Assembly (NCBI GenBank): GCA_038373885.1
Contig: JAWZYV010006116.1
Location: 72,001 to 136,000, forward strand
Origin: Cheiracanthium punctorium
Lineage: Eukaryota > Arthropoda > Arachnida > Araneae > Cheiracanthiidae
DNA length: 64,000 nucleotides
Direction: 5' to 3'
In this document: one piece after another, positions 33,367-44,710 of the stretch
How the letters are laid out: the number at the start of each line of letters is the position of its first letter
How positions within the stretch are numbered: the stretch's first letter is position 1
Program-made: the position numbers and the translations under genes
The notes under the pieces: model-generated
Database searches by the model: none
What the model saw: the letters and a program-made list of their open reading frames with translations, nothing else
What the model was told of the DNA's origin: nothing

Positions 33367-34054
33367 TAATACCCAGGTACAATGAAACACTTAATGACAC
33401 ACCACAAACACTCAAGTAATATGAGTCAAAATTCAAATTTCAGCATATATAGTTTATGTACATTTATAATAAACGTTAGTAAGACATAAATGGAAAATTT
33501 AAAAGGAAAAACACAAATTTAATTAAACTGTTACAGCGTGAGATGAAAGCATAATTTTATTGGAGGTTAGCCTACAGTTTTTCATTTTATATTAAATTTA
33601 TTTAAATCAAACACAAAAGTTAACATTTCTGCTTCCCTTTCTGTACCACCTGAAGTAACAGGAGGTGGTAGTTTTGATATAATTTGATTTTTTTGAAAAC
33701 TATATATTTATAGAACGCACAAATTTAAAGCTTAGACGCTGTCATTTGACGTACAGAACTTTGTACTATTCCCTTTAATTTAGGTTTATTGTTTCCCCTA
33801 ACAGGGTACATTTGTTTACGTTTAAGTTCACCTTCCTTGATTAAAACATAAAAAATTCTTTAAATTTTCAGAAGATAGAAAAATGAGCATTATAATCTTA
33901 ACTACCCCACAAGAAAAATAAGCTAAGTTTGATTTTGTATGTTTAAAAAAATGAACCCTGTTTGCAAATGATATTGCCACTTCCTTTTTGTGAAGGTGTT
34001 CTTATGTACTCCATGGAGATCTCAATCTAAATATTTAATAGTAACATCTTCATT

Positions 34055-34111
34055 TTAAGTATATAAAAATATAGAGAACGTTTACGGTTCTCTATATTTT
34101 TATATACTTAA
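34055..34111. repeat. Perfect 25-bp inverted repeat with 7-nt loop
   Basis: Arms 34055-34079 and 34087-34111 are exact reverse complements around the loop GTTTACG. Twenty-seven bases of it (34063-34089) are identical to 31450-31476 in the Helitron-like remnant. Confidence 0.9.
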
Positions 34112-34124
34112 TATTTATGACCAA

Positions 34125-34299
34125 CAGGGGCCCGGGCATTGATGAATTCGGGGCCCTTCCGTCTATGAAATTTGTTTTAGTTTTCATAAAAGTTTGATAT
34201 GAAAAAGAATATTTCAGAACAACATTTGAAATTTGGGGGCCTTTGGAGCAGGGGGCCCTGGGAAAAGTCCCGATTTTCTCATGTGATTCTAAGCCCCTG
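34125..34299. repeat. hAT-like MITE remnant (CAGGGGC ends)
   Basis: Starts CAGGGGCCCGGGCATT and ends TAAGCCCCTG, with internal GGGGCCC and GGGGGCC blocks. Flanking octamers do not match, so this is an old or chimeric copy. Confidence 0.5.
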
Positions 34300-34657
34300 A
34301 AGATTTCCGCGAAAAGTTAACTACAAACTAGTTACGCATAAAGACTTTTTCTTCTACTACATTAAAGCTACAAAATAAGACGTGCGTTAATATTTTACAG
34401 AGAATTTTAGTCTGTGAGGAATAACCAATTTTTAGAATATAAGACTCATTACTTTTCATATTTTCATTCATGAAATTAGCATAAATTAAATAAAAGAAAT
34501 TCTAATGTAGGTACCATAAAATATAAAGTTAAATATACTTTAGTAATATTAAATATTAAATTATTCAACATTAATAAAATGCACTTTTAATACTGCTATA
34601 AACTGTTTTATGGCTTACTTTAAAATGTACTTGAAGATTTGTTCTTAATTATACAAG

Positions 34658-34831
34658 GATGGAACGACTCATTTGGTTTATGCAGTGGGACGTGGTCCCT
34701 TGCGAAGACTTGATGGAATCAACTTATCCAAGGAAATCCATGGATTTCAAAGAGTTCAACTTTTGAAGAACATTATTCCAAATCCTCCATTCCCAGATGA
34801 TACAAAGAACATAGTTATTCATAATGATAAG
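34658..34831 (+). CDS. DBH/MOXD1-like monooxygenase, exon with end of DOMON domain
   Basis: Internal exon of 58 codons, phase 0 at both ends: acceptor TTATACAAG before GAT (34658) and donor AAG/GTAATA after 34831. Translation begins DGTTHLVYAVGRGPLRRLDG, includes HGFQRVQLLKNI and ends VIHNDK. This is the last strand of the DOMON domain plus the linker toward the copper-binding domains, as in dopamine beta-hydroxylase, tyramine beta-hydroxylase and MOXD1 (LxYAxG...; ..RVQLL). These secreted or vesicular enzymes hydroxylate aromatic amines or related substrates using copper and ascorbate. The upstream exons (signal peptide, start of DOMON) were not found in 1-34657. It joins in frame to 43412. 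The VYAVGRGPLRRLDG wording recalls the invertebrate MOXD1/olf413 branch, but the subfamily cannot be fixed here. Confidence 0.9.
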
Positions 34832-35607
34832 GTAATATTTAACAGTAAATTATTTATTTTAATTTTCATGCTTAATGCGCCAATATTATCCATATTAATA
34901 ATGTATGCGAGAATACAAAAATGGTAATTTGAGCTTAATTTAAGGATGGAATGTCATTTTTACTGAATGATAGTTTACTAAAAATGTTTACCTAAAGTAA
35001 AAATAATTTTGTTAGTTTAATTTGTCCGCTTGCTTATATGACGATATATATATACAGGATTTTTCATAAAAGATGGGTTACACTTTAAAAGGTATAGTAC
35101 ACATTCGAGCAAACAACTTTCATCGGAGAATGCATGTTCCGGTCAGAATTTAAACTCAAAGGCTCTAGAGGATGCTAGTGATGTTGTTATAGGAAGCAAA
35201 AACACGCAAAGAACAATTAAGTTAAAAAAAGAAAGTTTAATAGCATGTAATTATTACGACAGCGAGGCAAGTATTAGTGAATATTCTGAAACACCAAGCA
35301 TTTCGTTCCCTTTCTCTGCAGCAACCAAAATTTGATGACTAGTTCTTTTGCTGATTCAAAGGGAGGGTGCATGCGTAAGAACCTTCGGCTGTCCTCATAA
35401 AAAAAAATCGAGACATGAAAGATTTATCAAGTGCAGAGATCAAGCTAAGAACAGCCTTGCTTAATCTTATGGTTCGGAAAGGTTACAACTAGATAATATC
35501 ACATCTCTATCGCCTCTCATTGTACTAGTGCTCTATTCTACTAGGACCACATAACCCGTTTGGAAGTATCCAGGTACGTATTTCAATATTAGTGACAGTA
35601 CTTGGTG

Positions 35608-35735
35608 CAGAAACGTGAGTTTCCTCCGAAACTTAGTGCAAATATGGATTAGGACACCTTTGAAAAAAATTCCACGGAGGGCACCCCACCCTTCGGTCTA
35701 GAGCTCTCGTATAGCTAATTGGTCATAATCCTATA
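35608..35735 (+). repeat. SINE-like repeat family II, fragment
   Basis: Contains TTTCCTCCGAAACTTAGTGC, TGGATTAGGACACCTTT, CACGGAGGGCACCCCACCC, GGTCTAGAGCTC and ATAGCTAATTGGTC. These match, inverted, the copies at 37970, 41490, 62110 and 15098. Confidence 0.75.
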
Positions 35736-37383
35736 ACGCAACGCAGAAACGTGAGGTATTTTGTCCCGTTCAGGTGTTCTGAAAGAAGACAAGGTCCAAG
35801 TAGGTGGTCGGCGGTCAATACAAAATCCTTACACTTGCTTTGCTTGCTCTAATCAAATGTCATTAAACCTACAAATAACTAAATCGTTCTTTTTGTGTGT
35901 GTGTGTGTGTTTTCAGAGCAAGATCTTGTTCGTGAGTTGGTGTTTCAGAATTTTCTCCAATCCTTTCTTGTCACTGAAGTTGCTTTTTGTAACTTAATCG
36001 TTCTTTCTTTCTTTCTTTTTTGTCTGCAACAACATTACTTTCGATACCTTCTAACGTCTTTGCCGTTTAATTCCGACCATGCATTCTTTGATGAAAGTTG
36101 TTTGTTTGGACGTGTAATATCGTATCTCAAACTTTTATGAAACATTTTATGAAACACCCTATACGTGTCTATGTACAGCTACGGAAAAAAAAGCCCACTT
36201 GCTCTTTATTTGGGCATCGTTCGTCGTACAGCAAAGTTATATATACCATACGTTTTCCAAAAATGTATACTTTAATTTACTATTAAATTGAATTTGCATA
36301 AGGGGTCTTCATATTTAATTTTGCATCAACTTCGTTTTTCATTATTTTTTGCGCGATTTTAAAGGAATATTTGCAAAATAAAAAACGCTATATGTAGGTT
36401 CTGAACTGTTCTTCTTTCATTAATTTCGCTCGTGATGTTTAAAATGAATAAATATTATTTACAATAAAAATACTGTTCTCAGGGGTCTCAGAATATCAGG
36501 GATAGAAATTAGAATATTTAGTCAGTGGTCCAACTGACTCGTGACCGTTTCCTTGGTTCGCATACATGATTTAAAGAAAAAATGCGAAACGACTGCTTAC
36601 GATGCTGAAAGTCTTTCTAATTTGAAATTGTTATTGCGTATTTGAAGCTTCTCTTAGCGAATTGAGATATTGCCAGGAGTGAGAGGCTGCTGTTCTGTGC
36701 TCTTCCGACTACAAGTATGAATGTTATGCATCTACGTCGAACTTGAAGAATGGTTTCATGATTGAGCATTTATTTGTTTAAATTTCATGTAAAAAACGCA
36801 ATTACTTCTCGCCGACCCAATATTATCACTGTATTTGTAATTTCACTTTCTTCATTTAATCCATTTATGTCTAGTTTCCCTTCTTTGGGACAGCATTTTC
36901 GCTATCAGTCGAAAAAAGTTATTTTTCCCCCCTAGCCTTTATTCACGAGTACTGATTCCCAACGCTACAAAATATTTTAACATGACGAAGTAGGATGTCG
37001 ACATTTCAATTTTTATACATAATGATTTTAAAAGAAATCATTCCTTGTTCAAGAAGTTGACATCAGAAACGAATGGGGTACAGTGGGTCAGCTAACGAGA
37101 AACCCAATAAAAAATTTGTTTCACACAAAAGTGAGTAAATTAAAACTTTTTTATTGCCTGACAATATTTAGTATTAAGTTAGATATTAAAATAGCTCAAA
37201 ATTATACGGTAAATGTTATTTTTATGGTTCTAAAATGTGCACACACTAAATTTGTTAATAAAATTAGAGAAAAAAGTATTAGATAATATCACTTTGAGTC
37301 TTATTACAAAAGTTTCGTATACAAAAGTTTCGTTTTATACTTATTTTTAAGATATTAAATCAACAACTGTTATTTCACAGTAA

Positions 37384-37818
37384 CTATTGGACATCATGTA
37401 ACTGAAAATCTACACCAAAAGTCAACTTTGTCACTGTTTTCTCTGTTCCTTGCAATACATTTGGTTTCATCAACTTTCTTGCAATATCTTTACTGTGTGC
37501 CGTATAAATGCCTGCCTCATCAAAAAGAAAAGCATAACCTGGCTGAATTCCTTTCATGTAGTGCACTTCAATTTCATTTTCATTTTTGCCTACAGCTTCA
37601 GTAACAGTAACATAGTGTTTAAAACTGCATTTTTTCTTGCCGTAGACCTTGAATAATACGAAATCCCCACCGTCAACATTAAAATCTTCTACATCTTCAG
37701 AATTCCAAATCCTCAAAGTCGGATTTACTAGAAAATTCTTTTCATTCCTACTCTTCTTTAGTTGAGCTATTCTTGTGATTGCTTGCAATTTTTTTTCTCT
37801 TCTTCTTCGTATCATCAA
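37384..37818 (-). pseudogene. C-terminal part of a transposon-encoded protein
   Basis: Open frame of 144 codons inside 37075-38244, reading away from the right end. It starts with a Lys/Arg-rich helix (MMIRRRREKKLQAITRIAQL), then DFNVDGGDFVLFKVYGKKKC and FKHYVTVTEAVG, EIEVHYMKG, FLFDEAGIYTAHSKDIARKL and a VDFQLHDV end. The GDFVLVKxxGKK...HYVGxV module is one I associate with the C-terminal tail of DDE-type transposon proteins in invertebrates. No catalytic domain is present. The frame is unbroken over its length, which is unusual among the relics here; it may be a young deletion derivative. Confidence 0.5.
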
Positions 37819-37969
37819 GTCTTTAAAGCTTCTTTTTTTTCACTCATTTCATTTTGATTTGTCATTTTCACAGGTGTATCTGTAAGAATTTATAATTTTT
37901 TTAGGTTGCCTCTTAGTTTTTTCTCCTTTGCATCAGATGTAGGTTTGGGTTTGTTGATTAAGGCTGATT

Positions 37970-38082
37970 GACTGCACTAGATCCCTAGGCCTATAGGGGG
38001 AATGCCCTTCGTGGGGGGACTTTATAAAGCATCCTAGCCCGTATTTACTTGAGGATTCGGAGAAAACCACATATCAGAGTTA
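37970..38082 (-). repeat. SINE-like repeat family II, fragment
   Basis: Contains CTAGGCCTATAGGGGGAATG, CCTTCGTGGGGGGAC, CATCCTAGCCCGTATTTACT and GGAGAAAACCAC, shared with other family II copies. Confidence 0.75.
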
Positions 38083-38677
38083 GAAAAAGGCTTTTAGCAT
38101 CTCTGGTATCATTTTTTTGTTTTATTTAATTTTCTGGAGAAACTGAAGATTTTTGTGGTTTATTTGGATGACTTATTTAGATAAATTTAGATCATTCCAA
38201 CATTAAAAATGGGGACACAGTGGGTCACTGACCCACTGTACCCCATTTCATGTGATCCAGTGTGCCCCACGCGAACCAATGCACTATTTTTCACCTCAGA
38301 ATTCCAAATCATTAAAGTATCCATTTAAATACATTTACAAAAAGAAGCTAATTTAAACTACATAAACATACCATGAACTTATATTTATTTGGCAAATTTC
38401 AAGTCTAATAAGATAAAGTCTTACTTCCTTGAAATTTCATGCAGATGATCAGAAAACAAAATTACTCTTTCTCCACGTAACAATCTAAGTGAGATGTTTA
38501 ACTTTTTCCTCAAAGTTGTTTGATACCTACTTTAAATATTCGTCTCATTTTCAAACTGTCCACCGAACCAAATATATCTTCACATATACGTTAATCATAA
38601 ACGATTGGTATATGTAACTTTGTTGTACGACGAACGACGGTGGAATAAAGTGGGCCATTTTTTTCCGTAGGTAAAAA

Positions 38678-38722
38678 ATCTTTGATTCAGATTTACTGAA
38701 TCACTCTGTATTTGCTTAAATG
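38678..38722. repeat. 45-bp direct repeat, unit 1
   Basis: Nearly identical to 41209-41253 (ATCTTTGATTCAG, TTTACTGAATCACTCTGTATTT). Contains a small hairpin GATTCAG/CTGAATC. It begins just after the right end of element C. Confidence 0.8.
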
Positions 38723-39185
38723 ACGTGCATGATATTCTTCCTTCTTTTTATTGTCTTTTTGGATAGTCATATAATGTGTTTTTTTTCCTTAGTGCATTTT
38801 AAGATATTTATTTTTGCTCATTTTTTAAACTGCGATTCATGGTTCATTATGCTTTTAACAATTCTTTTCTTTTTTGGAAGTATTTTGTGTTTAGTGCTTT
38901 ATTTAACGCTTTATTAATAATTATTAACTTACATGTACTTAAACATAAAATTCGTAATGTATTTTATATACAATATGCTTTATGGTTTTATGACCAAAGT
39001 GATTACAAAAGGATAAAATGTGTTGGAGAGACAAAATGACTAGAGTTTAATTGTCAACTGTTTGATCTGCTTCTTAGTAATATGTATAACATGAGTGTGA
39101 CATTGGATAAATTTATTATGTAATTCAAAATTCATCCATCTGTTTGCGCGTTTTTGGTAAGCCTACACGAGGGGCATCTGCCCAC

Positions 39186-40340
39186 AGGGCACTGTAAAAA
39201 ATACCCGTTAATTTTAAGGTAAAAACTACTGTAAAATACGACAGTGTGCTATTTAACGGTAAGGGCAGTAAAATCAAGTAGACAGCAAGTTACTACGCAT
39301 CCGCAAACCAATATAACGTTAATAAATAAATAAATAAAAAAAAACGTTATTTTTCACTCATGCCCTTCAAATGAATATTCTAGACGTACTATATTTTTGC
39401 TGTCTTGACCACAGCATATGTTAATTTCCCATTTTTTTGCAATCTGAGCGTATGACTCTCATATTGCTGTTGAAATTACAAAAGCTGAATTTTGAGAATA
39501 GCGCGCTAAGTGAAAAAAATCTCCGAAACTGTTTTCTTTTAAATTTGCCACTTATGGAAATCTACCCCAGTAGTACAGTAGTTTTGGCTAATATCGTCTC
39601 GATATTGGCCAACCTCGTCATACGTTGGCGTAAATCGGTCGTTTTATCTCGATTCTGGCCAATATTGCCCAACTTGAGTGTTGCGATATTGAAAGTTTTA
39701 GAAAGTGTACTTTTTAGCTTTTTAGTTGATATTATACTTATTTCCCTATTAGCAGAGGTACATATAATATTATTTTAATTTTGATTCATCCCGTGGAAAA
39801 ATAAAAGATGTAGATCGGCATCGGGCAATACTGATCATCTTGCCAAAGAACGGCCTGACAACCATAACAGTCACTTCAAACTTAGTCATTTTATCTGGAG
39901 TCAGATACGCATGGTGTTTAGGGTGCTTGCTTCCTACGCCTTAGGTCCCGAGATTCGAAGGAGCTGGGCGGAAGCAGATTCAAAATAACTTGAAGCTTCA
40001 GCGTGGAGGAAAAAATGTGTGAAAAAATAAAATATATGGGGCGTGACCGGCACCCATGTATTTTATTTTGGACCGGCCATGCATGTACTGTAAAATTTAC
40101 GGTAAAATTGCAGAAATAACGGTTAATATATTGTAGAAATATTCAGTATGACTATATGTGTTCCGTAAAATATACAGTTTAACAGTAAAACAATACGGTA
40201 TCATAGTTTACAGAAAGCCGTTAAATAAATGGGAAAAAACACAGTATAATATTTTACGGTAAGCCGTTACATTTACGGAAAAATGCCAGATCCCCGATTG
40301 CCAGTATTGTACCGTAAATTTGATGGAAATTTTTTTAGAG
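39186..40340. repeat. ACTGTAAA / ACGGTAAA dispersed element
   Basis: The left part holds CACTGTAAAAAATACCCGTT and AAAACTACTGTAAAATACG. The right part (40085-40330) holds repeated ACTGTAAAATTTACGGTAAAA, ACGGTTAATATA, AAGCCGTTACATTTACGG and ACCGTAAATTTGATGG motifs in both orientations. In the middle (39900-39960) is a tRNA-like passage with a box-B-like GAGATTCGAAG. Elements of this ACTGTAAAATTACGG type are widespread in animal genomes. No coding capacity was recognised. Confidence 0.6.
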
Positions 40341-41208
40341 GAGGGGTGCCTTTTTCGGAGGATTTTTTTAAGGGGCTCTAATGCGTATTCGCGTTACATC
40401 AAAAGTAAGCAGTAACTTCCATATAATATACCATATAATATACCATTTAATATAATAGTAAATAACATATATACCAATAAAACATAGTTGTGATAATAAA
40501 TGATGACGGGGGAGCATCGATATTTTATATTATATATTCTCGCCAGTAATCGAAAAAAGAATTTAGTTAAAAAACATAATGCACCATACAGATAACTCCT
40601 TAGTAAGAAACAGCATTTCATGCACGATAACTGCAGGAGTAGATACTGAAAAATAAAAGCCTTTTTGAAGTAGTAGATGAAAAACTGAACGAGTACATAC
40701 TGAAACAGAAATTATTAATTTCAGAAATCCTATATCTTGTTTATGTACACATAATAACTACTTGAGATTTTATTCTTGTTTCTTTAATTTTCAAATGGCT
40801 CCCAGTTTTGAAAATGACCCGTATATGTATTCTAGAATCACGCACATGATAAGTCATAGGGATAGGTTGAACATTTCTCTTGTAAAACAGAAACAAATAA
40901 GATTTAGTGCGCGATTTTTCTCCAAGAATTCTTTCGTGTTCTGAACTGGTGGTCTAAACACCATTAGAGCCACCTTTCCACAGCCCTATTTTAACGTGGG
41001 TAACTAAAAATCCATTCCCTTTAAAATTACCTCAGAAAGAGTCATTAAGTGACTTCATAGCTTTATGTTACAGAACTTGAAATCGAAGTATACAGCCTAT
41101 GTACTTGACATAGTGCTTCCTCCTTTACAATGTTCAATACTCAGATGGTTCAAAACTTCCATAAAGGCGATATTTCTTTATGTTTCTAATTTCTATTTTG
41201 CACATTTT

Positions 41209-41253
41209 ATCTTTGATTCAGCTTTACTGAATCACTCTGTATTTACTTTAATG
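41209..41253. repeat. 45-bp direct repeat, unit 2
   Basis: Second unit of 38678-38722, ending exactly at the target duplication of the hAT element at 41261. Confidence 0.8.
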
Positions 41254-41489
41254 TTCTTACCAGAGGTCTGCGTAGCAGGGAACTTTGCGGCGTAACCACC
41301 TCAGTAACTCGATGGCGGCGCCGCGCCACGGCGTGGGAAATTTTTCTGAAAGACCATAATGAAAACGGGTGTATGCGTATACACACACGCATATATGTAT
41401 TAATTGGTGATAAAAAGAGATTTTTAAAGACTAGAATGAAGACTGGAATTTTTATGAAAACTAGACTTTAGTATATGATGTTGTGCGAT

Positions 41490-41945
41490 TTGCTGCGAAT
41501 TAGCTGCACGTGGGCTCGAGGCCGAAAGGGATGGGGTGTAGAGATCACGATTATGTTGGGGATCGAATATATTTGTCTTTAATTTGCAGAAACGGCAAAA
41601 TTTATGATATCTATCAATTAAGTAATCGACTTTCATTTATCTATTAGCTGAAATTTTGGGCTCGAGCTCCGACTTTTATACCGCGCGATCAATAATATCG
41701 ATCGCGCGGTATCGAGTTAAAAGTCCTCGGGCTCGGGCTTTAAATAAAGAGCCCGAACTCATCTCTAGTGGGGTGAGTTCCATGGGGTCTTCCTAAGGGG
41801 TCCTAAGCCGAATCTACGCTAAGTTTCGGAGGAAACCACGGAAAACTACGAACGGTTAGGTCGGCGGACGTGACATAGTTTTCAACCAGGCACCTTCCGT
41901 CTCCCAGTTCAGAGCGCTATGTGTTCGGCCACTGGTGGGGCTCCA
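41490..41945 (-). repeat. SINE-like repeat family II, longest copy, interrupted
   Basis: On the minus strand the head reads GTGGCCGAACACATAGCGC, then TGGGAGACGGAAGGTGCCTG and GTTGAAAAC. This is laid out like a tRNA with box A and box B and supports a tRNA-derived SINE. The body includes TTTCCTCCGAAACTTAGCG and CCCATCCCTTTCGGCCTCGA. Bases 41539-41767 are a later MITE insertion. Confidence 0.72.
41539..41767. mobile_element. hAT-like MITE nested in the SINE
   Basis: Left end TAGAGATCACG and right end ACTCATCTCTA, flanked by ATGGGGTG (41531-41538) and GTGGGGTG (41768-41775), seven of eight bases equal. The interior contains a GC-rich palindrome ACCGCGCGATC...GATCGCGCGGT at about 41680-41710. 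The ends resemble those of the enclosing hAT element (TAGAGATC). Confidence 0.82.
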
Positions 41946-43411
41946 AAGTATGAGCTTGCCGTTGTGGTACACTTTTAAAAGCTCAACACTTTTAAAAACT
42001 GCAAAGCTCAAACAATAGATTTTATCAAAATCAGATAGGTTTATGTAGTTTACATAGAACATCCGCGATACATTTAGCTATCAATATACGATTGATACTT
42101 TATTTGCTTTTAAGCGTTTTTTTTCCCTCCACAACCTTCTCATGAACCATTACAAACCTATTATGTACTTTTGAAGTCTAATGCCTTGTTTAAACAGTTT
42201 TTGAAGCAACCAAATTACACCATTGACTCAAAAAATTTAAATTGCATCTTTACAAGTTACTATCGTTAAGAAGTATCATGAAAAAAAATAAGCAGCTGAA
42301 ATTTGAGGTGCAATTTTTAAAAAAGTTTTGAAGCCGATTGAACGCCGCAGTTTAAAATCAGCGTTCTTTGCCGGCGCGCCCGCCTAGACCTCGGCGGCGG
42401 CGCAGATCTCTAGTTCTTACAGATGAATGTAGTTACGAAGAGTTGCAAAGAGAACCAAATTTTCTTTGATGAAGTTTATCTGCGATTTTACCTTCGGAGT
42501 TGATCCAGTCTGTTCAAAATTTTGTTTTGGCCCTGCAGTAAACTTTGAAAAAAATTGAAGTAGCCTCCAACAAATGGCCAAGCTCTTCATGCTCAACCTC
42601 TAATCATTAATTTTATTAACTTTTTTCTTTTTTGTCAATCGTTGAGAGCACTTGAAGATGCTGCTAGGACATAGCCATGGAACTTTTTGAAAGAAATTGT
42701 GTATCTTTACGTTAATAAATCCACTTACAAAAATTTACGCACTTTAGTTTCAATGAAACATAACTCCTTGATATAATTTCGGCCTTATTTTTCAAAGAAA
42801 TGCTTAGAATTTTCATGGTATATTCATAATATCGTATTCCAAAATGCATACAAGTATGCTTTCAAATTGAAATATATGCATCGAAAGTGGAATCTATTCC
42901 TCTTAAAATGCCTACGATATTTTCTTTCATTGAAAATGAAAGTTCAAGAAATATGTATGGTTCATGCATTTTTGCATTCCACATATTTTCAAAATATACG
43001 GTTTGTGTATTTCTATTTTTATAAAGAAATCGAATTTTATAACTATGTGATTAAAATAAGCATGAGTATTGTAACTATATATATGATTATAAAATACATA
43101 AAGCTTATATTAAAAAACCTAAAAGCTCAGTATGTTTTGCATTTAACTATTCTGGATATAAAATTCTTAAAACTAAGGTGGCTAAAAAAATATTTTTTAG
43201 GTTGTACTATTATTGAAAAGATTTAATGAATACACATTTAAATAATCACGAAAACCTGCATTTGAAAACGCTACGTAATGCAAAATACACTATTTATATC
43301 TATGATATTCGTCCTCAGTATGTAACTTATTATTTTGCAGTCTTGTCCCATTTGTTTTCTTTATACTAACTCATAATTACTTTTCTTATATCTAGATCAT
43401 TATTATTTCAG

Positions 43412-43498
43412 GTTCAAGTTCCGAATGTCGAAACAACGTATTGGTGCAGTTTACACAAATTGCCTCTAGAATTTGAAAATAAAAATCACATTATTCAG
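43412..43498 (+). CDS. DBH/MOXD1-like monooxygenase, exon with start of copper domain 1
   Basis: Internal exon of 29 codons, phase 0 at both ends (acceptor TTATTTCAG, donor CAG/GTACAT). Translation VQVPNVETTYWCSLHKLPLE ... NHIIQ. The IPxxETTYWC block is the diagnostic start of the Cu2-monooxygenase N-terminal domain. Its Cys forms a conserved disulfide in the PHM/DBH fold, and the HHIIx ending matches the strand before the copper site. It joins exon 34658-34831 upstream and exon 58691-58870 downstream without loss of residues compared with human DBH. Intron positions and sequence both indicate one gene. Confidence 0.95.
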
Positions 43499-44194
43499 GT
43501 ACATAGTTTTGAATTATACATAATATTATTAAATTTGAAAACACAATTTATGCAACATTGGACTATTACCGACTTGATTTTGAAATAAAATAGTTAAAGT
43601 TCGCGTATGCAATTTCAGCACTATTTCTATTTTGGTATCGAAATGAATGTTCAGATTTTTAGAAAATATAGGATTATCAAATGTAATGTGCATATCGTTT
43701 ATAACTAAGTTGTTTCTTTGATATATTTTTAATAAATTACGCTCATGATATTCAACAAAATAGCATTTTAGAAATGTTCCACAATTAAGAGTAATGAACT
43801 TTGTACATTAATTGATACAGTATACATGACAGAAGAGTAATTCCAGACATAATAAACAATACTTTAAACCTATTTCTACCACTGCTTTCCAATCCGTAAA
43901 AGAAGTATCACCAGATTTTGGTTACAAAGTAAATAAAAATAAATAAATAAATAAAAATAAATGAGCATTGAAGCAAATGTTTATGTAAAGAAATTGAATT
44001 GACAATGAATTTTTTTTTTAAATTAGAAGATGTAATAATTTATAGAGAATATGTAATAGTTAAAAGAAAGATTGTATTAATTCATGTATGGGAGACCGGA
44101 GCTAGTTGCTACAGGGTTAAATAGGCAAGTCCTCACAATCTTCCCGTTTCGGGACAGATTGCGAAAAAAGTCTTAGAATAACTTTCTTTGTCTA

Positions 44195-44412
44195 AACGCC
44201 AACGAAGTTTTGTAGCGTTATCTCTATACAGTGGATATTTACAACGATTTTCCTTTTCTGCCTTGACAAGTAATTTTTTGCTGTTTAATTATTTTTCTAA
44301 TTTTTAATACTGAATGCTAACGAAGTTCAGTAGCGTTATCTCTGTAGAGTAAATATTTACAACGATTTTTCCTTTTTTGCATTGGCAAGTAATGTTTTGC
44401 TGATTTTTTCTT
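44195..44412. repeat. Tandem duplication, period about 122 bp
   Basis: Units near 44195-44290 and 44317-44412 share AACGAAGTT, GTAGCGTTATCTCT, ATATTTACAACGATTTT, CCTTTT and GACAAGTAAT/GGCAAGTAAT with scattered differences. Confidence 0.8.
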
Positions 44413-44710
44413 TTTCTAATTTCTAACTCTCATCTTAATAATTGAGATTTAACTTGTGTAGATTTTCATGATGTATTATTACCGCTACCTGCTCCATACG
44501 TGATTTGTTTTGATTGTTTTCCTTAAGGCGGTTGTGGCTCTCGTGAAGAAACTTATGGGGCTAGCAGGCTAATGACTACGGAGCAAGTTGATTTGCTGCG
44601 CCAACTAAGTGCGTTACATTGTTTCTGGAAATTCTCAGACATTTCATCCATTTTATGGGTGAACCATCAAATCATATAGATGTTTTTACAGCAAAGATAA
44701 AATGTAAGAA

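Larger units (their letters stand above)
37075..38244. mobile_element. Pogo-like element with GGGGTACAGTGGGTCAG ends
   Basis: Left end GGGGTACAGTGGGTCAG (37075-37091) and right end CTGACCCACTGTACCCC (38228-38244) are a perfect 17-bp inverted pair. Near the right end the same motif also occurs inverted against itself (ACAGTGGGTCACTGACCCACTGT). It carries the minus-strand coding remnant 37384-37818 and a family II SINE fragment. Family naming is tentative. Confidence 0.72.
36179..38670. mobile_element. Element C with CTACGGAAAAAAA ends
   Basis: Left end CTACGGAAAAAAAAGCCCAC, with TTTATTTGGGCATCGTTCGTCGTACAGCAAAGTTATATATACC following; the right end (38588-38670) is its inverse. The interior (36250-36850) is homologous to 60340-60985 in element D. 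A pogo-like element (37075-38244) has inserted into it. No transposase of its own was recognised. Confidence 0.75.
41261..42412. mobile_element. hAT-like element with perfect 8-bp target duplication
   Basis: Left end CAGAGGTCTGCG and right end CGCAGATCTCTA, that is, inverted TAGAGATCTGCG. An exact GTTCTTAC lies at 41253-41260 and 42413-42420. It is 1152 bp and GC-rich near the ends. Inside lie a family II SINE (minus) and, within that SINE, a further hAT-like MITE. No transposase. Confidence 0.93.
34832..43411 (+). other. Intron (8,580 bp) of the monooxygenase gene
   Basis: Runs from GTAATA to TTATTTCAG. It is filled with transposons (element C at 36179, pogo-like element at 37075, ACTGTAAA repeat at 39186, hAT at 41261) and a family II SINE at 35608. 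The 119-codon frame at 42867-43226 is low-complexity. At 35048 a CAGGATTTTTCATAAAAG motif may be another terminal repeat, unpaired. Confidence 0.85.

Noticed and set aside
39437..39778. 113-codon hydrophobic frame
   Set aside because: Lies in the ACTGTAAA repeat with no motif; leucine-rich by chance of T-rich sequence.
42867..43226. 119-codon frame just upstream of the second monooxygenase exon
   Set aside because: Composition is K/I/Y/F-rich as expected from AT-rich DNA, there is no motif, and it ends before the exon acceptor. It is read as intron.
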